Shown piece after piece: positions 63,568-64,000 of a stretch of DNA of 64,000 nucleotides. The notes beneath the pieces are model-generated. The model was not told the origin of the DNA. It did no database searches and saw only the letters and a program-made list of their open reading frames with translations. The first letter of the stretch is position 1. Every line of letters starts with the position of its first letter. The position numbers and the translations under genes were made by a program. Source of the DNA: Flagellimonas pelagia (GTDB lineage Bacteria > Bacteroidota > Bacteroidia > Flavobacteriales > Flavobacteriaceae); NCBI RefSeq assembly GCF_003584135.1, contig NZ_QXFI01000018.1, positions 124,001-188,000 of the forward strand, read 5' to 3'.

Positions 63568-64000
63568 TTATTTAACGGGACCAGCGGGCATCGCCTCCTT
63601 AGGGTTAACAAAGGCCTTGATCCTCAAGATTTCGGAACCTTTTGCTGTATTGGCGGTAACGGTGATGGTCTTGGTCACCTGGTTTTGTCCGGAACCGTTG
63701 AACTTCACCAAAAGCTCACCAGTTTCTCCTGGGGCGATCGGGGTGTTCTTTGGGTATTCGGGCACTGTACAGCCACAGCTACTTTTTGCATCGGTAATGA
63801 TCAAAGGGGCATCACCTGTATTGGTAAACTTGAACACGGTTTCTTGTGGGGTACCCCTTTCAATGGTACCAAAATCGTGCTCGGAAGTTTCAAAGGTCAT
63901 TACCGGAAGTTTTTTCTGTGCCTCATCCCTTGTAGTAGCACTTTCAACATTGTCCGCAACTATTTTGTTCGAAGCTTTGTCCTTGCAGGAAACCCCCATC
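63568..64000 (-). CDS. DUF1573 lipoprotein, N-terminus outside the window
   Basis: The DUF1573 domain (HDFGTIERGTPQETVFKFTNTGDAPLIIT, then SSCGCTVPEY and the FNGSGQN loop) is complete. The window edge cuts into the leader: the visible beginning MGVSCKDK reads like the end of a lipobox with the lipidated cysteine, so the true start lies beyond base 64000. DUF1573 proteins are periplasmic Ig-like proteins of unknown role. It precedes yajC in a likely operon. Confidence 0.9.
   Translation of the reverse strand, partial: MGVSCKDKASNKIVADNVESATTRDEAQKKLPVMTFETSEHDFGTIERGTPQETVFKFTNTGDAPLIITDAKSSCGCTVPEYPKNTPIAPGETGELLVKFNGSGQNQVTKTITVTANTAKGSEILRIKAFVNPKEAMPAGPVK

Overview
The window looks like a chromosomal stretch from a marine Flavobacteriaceae bacterium, probably close to Muricauda/Allomuricauda. 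The evidence is a type IX secretion substrate with a gliding-type C-terminal domain, a secA near 1,120 codons lacking the zinc-binding tail, several Bacteroidetes-restricted small families (DUF2795, DUF5606, DUF4105 and probably DUF6686), repeated -7 boxes of the form TAnnTTTG, and few recognisable Shine-Dalgarno sites. No rRNA, tRNA, CRISPR array, transposase or phage gene was found. About 70 protein genes are supported, two of them small genes of 51 and 34 codons.

Layout. 1-8.9 kb: end of tatC, an AhpD-like gene, lptB, a large secreted orphan protein, pssA, a DUF4105 membrane protein, an ABC-F ATPase and a degenerate methyltransferase. 9-15.2 kb: cobalamin adenosyltransferase, DUF2795, secA, a histidine kinase and a small secreted/membrane pair. 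15.6-19.5 kb: msrA, an ECF sigma/anti-sigma/surface protein operon and an Ohr-type peroxidase. 19.7-25.1 kb: meaB and a convergent lipid-linked glycosylation module (GT2, flippase-like, GT39, PAP2). 25.1-32.2 kb: MATE, mazG, SGNH hydrolase, GH20 hexosaminidase, DUF5606, def, ruvX, dapD. 32.4-35.3 kb: three glycosyltransferases. 35.3-41.1 kb: Sua5, CCA-type nucleotidyltransferase and heme A synthase in tight order, then a pRiA4b-type protein, an NdpA-like protein and a possible kinase-fold protein. 41.1-46.7 kb: an ABC-2 exporter, a T9SS substrate and uvrB. 46.8-52.9 kb: Hsp20, TerB-like, sucC, a LON-domain protein, lysA, DUF3995 and a thioredoxin. 52.9-64 kb: guaB, a gene behind a Fur-box-like operator, HMG-CoA lyase, a LysE exporter, pyrD, pepT, a YdeI-like protein, a probably acquired serine hydrolase, a Tat-exported oxidoreductase, yajC and a DUF1573 lipoprotein.

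Most of this is ordinary flavobacterial housekeeping: envelope building (lptB, pssA, secA, yajC, tatC, glycosyltransferases), lysine/diaminopimelate synthesis (dapD, lysA), translation quality (def, Sua5, CCA), stress repair (msrA, ohr, hsp20, uvrB) and branched-chain/propionate catabolism (meaB, cobalamin adenosyltransferase, HMG-CoA lyase). The least explained items are the kinase-like protein at 39985-41061, the operator-controlled gene at 54532, the helix-bearing surface protein of the sigma operon, the imperfect inverted repeat near 8.95 kb with a partial exact copy at 60.45 kb, and the serine hydrolase gene whose flanks resemble a cassette insertion.
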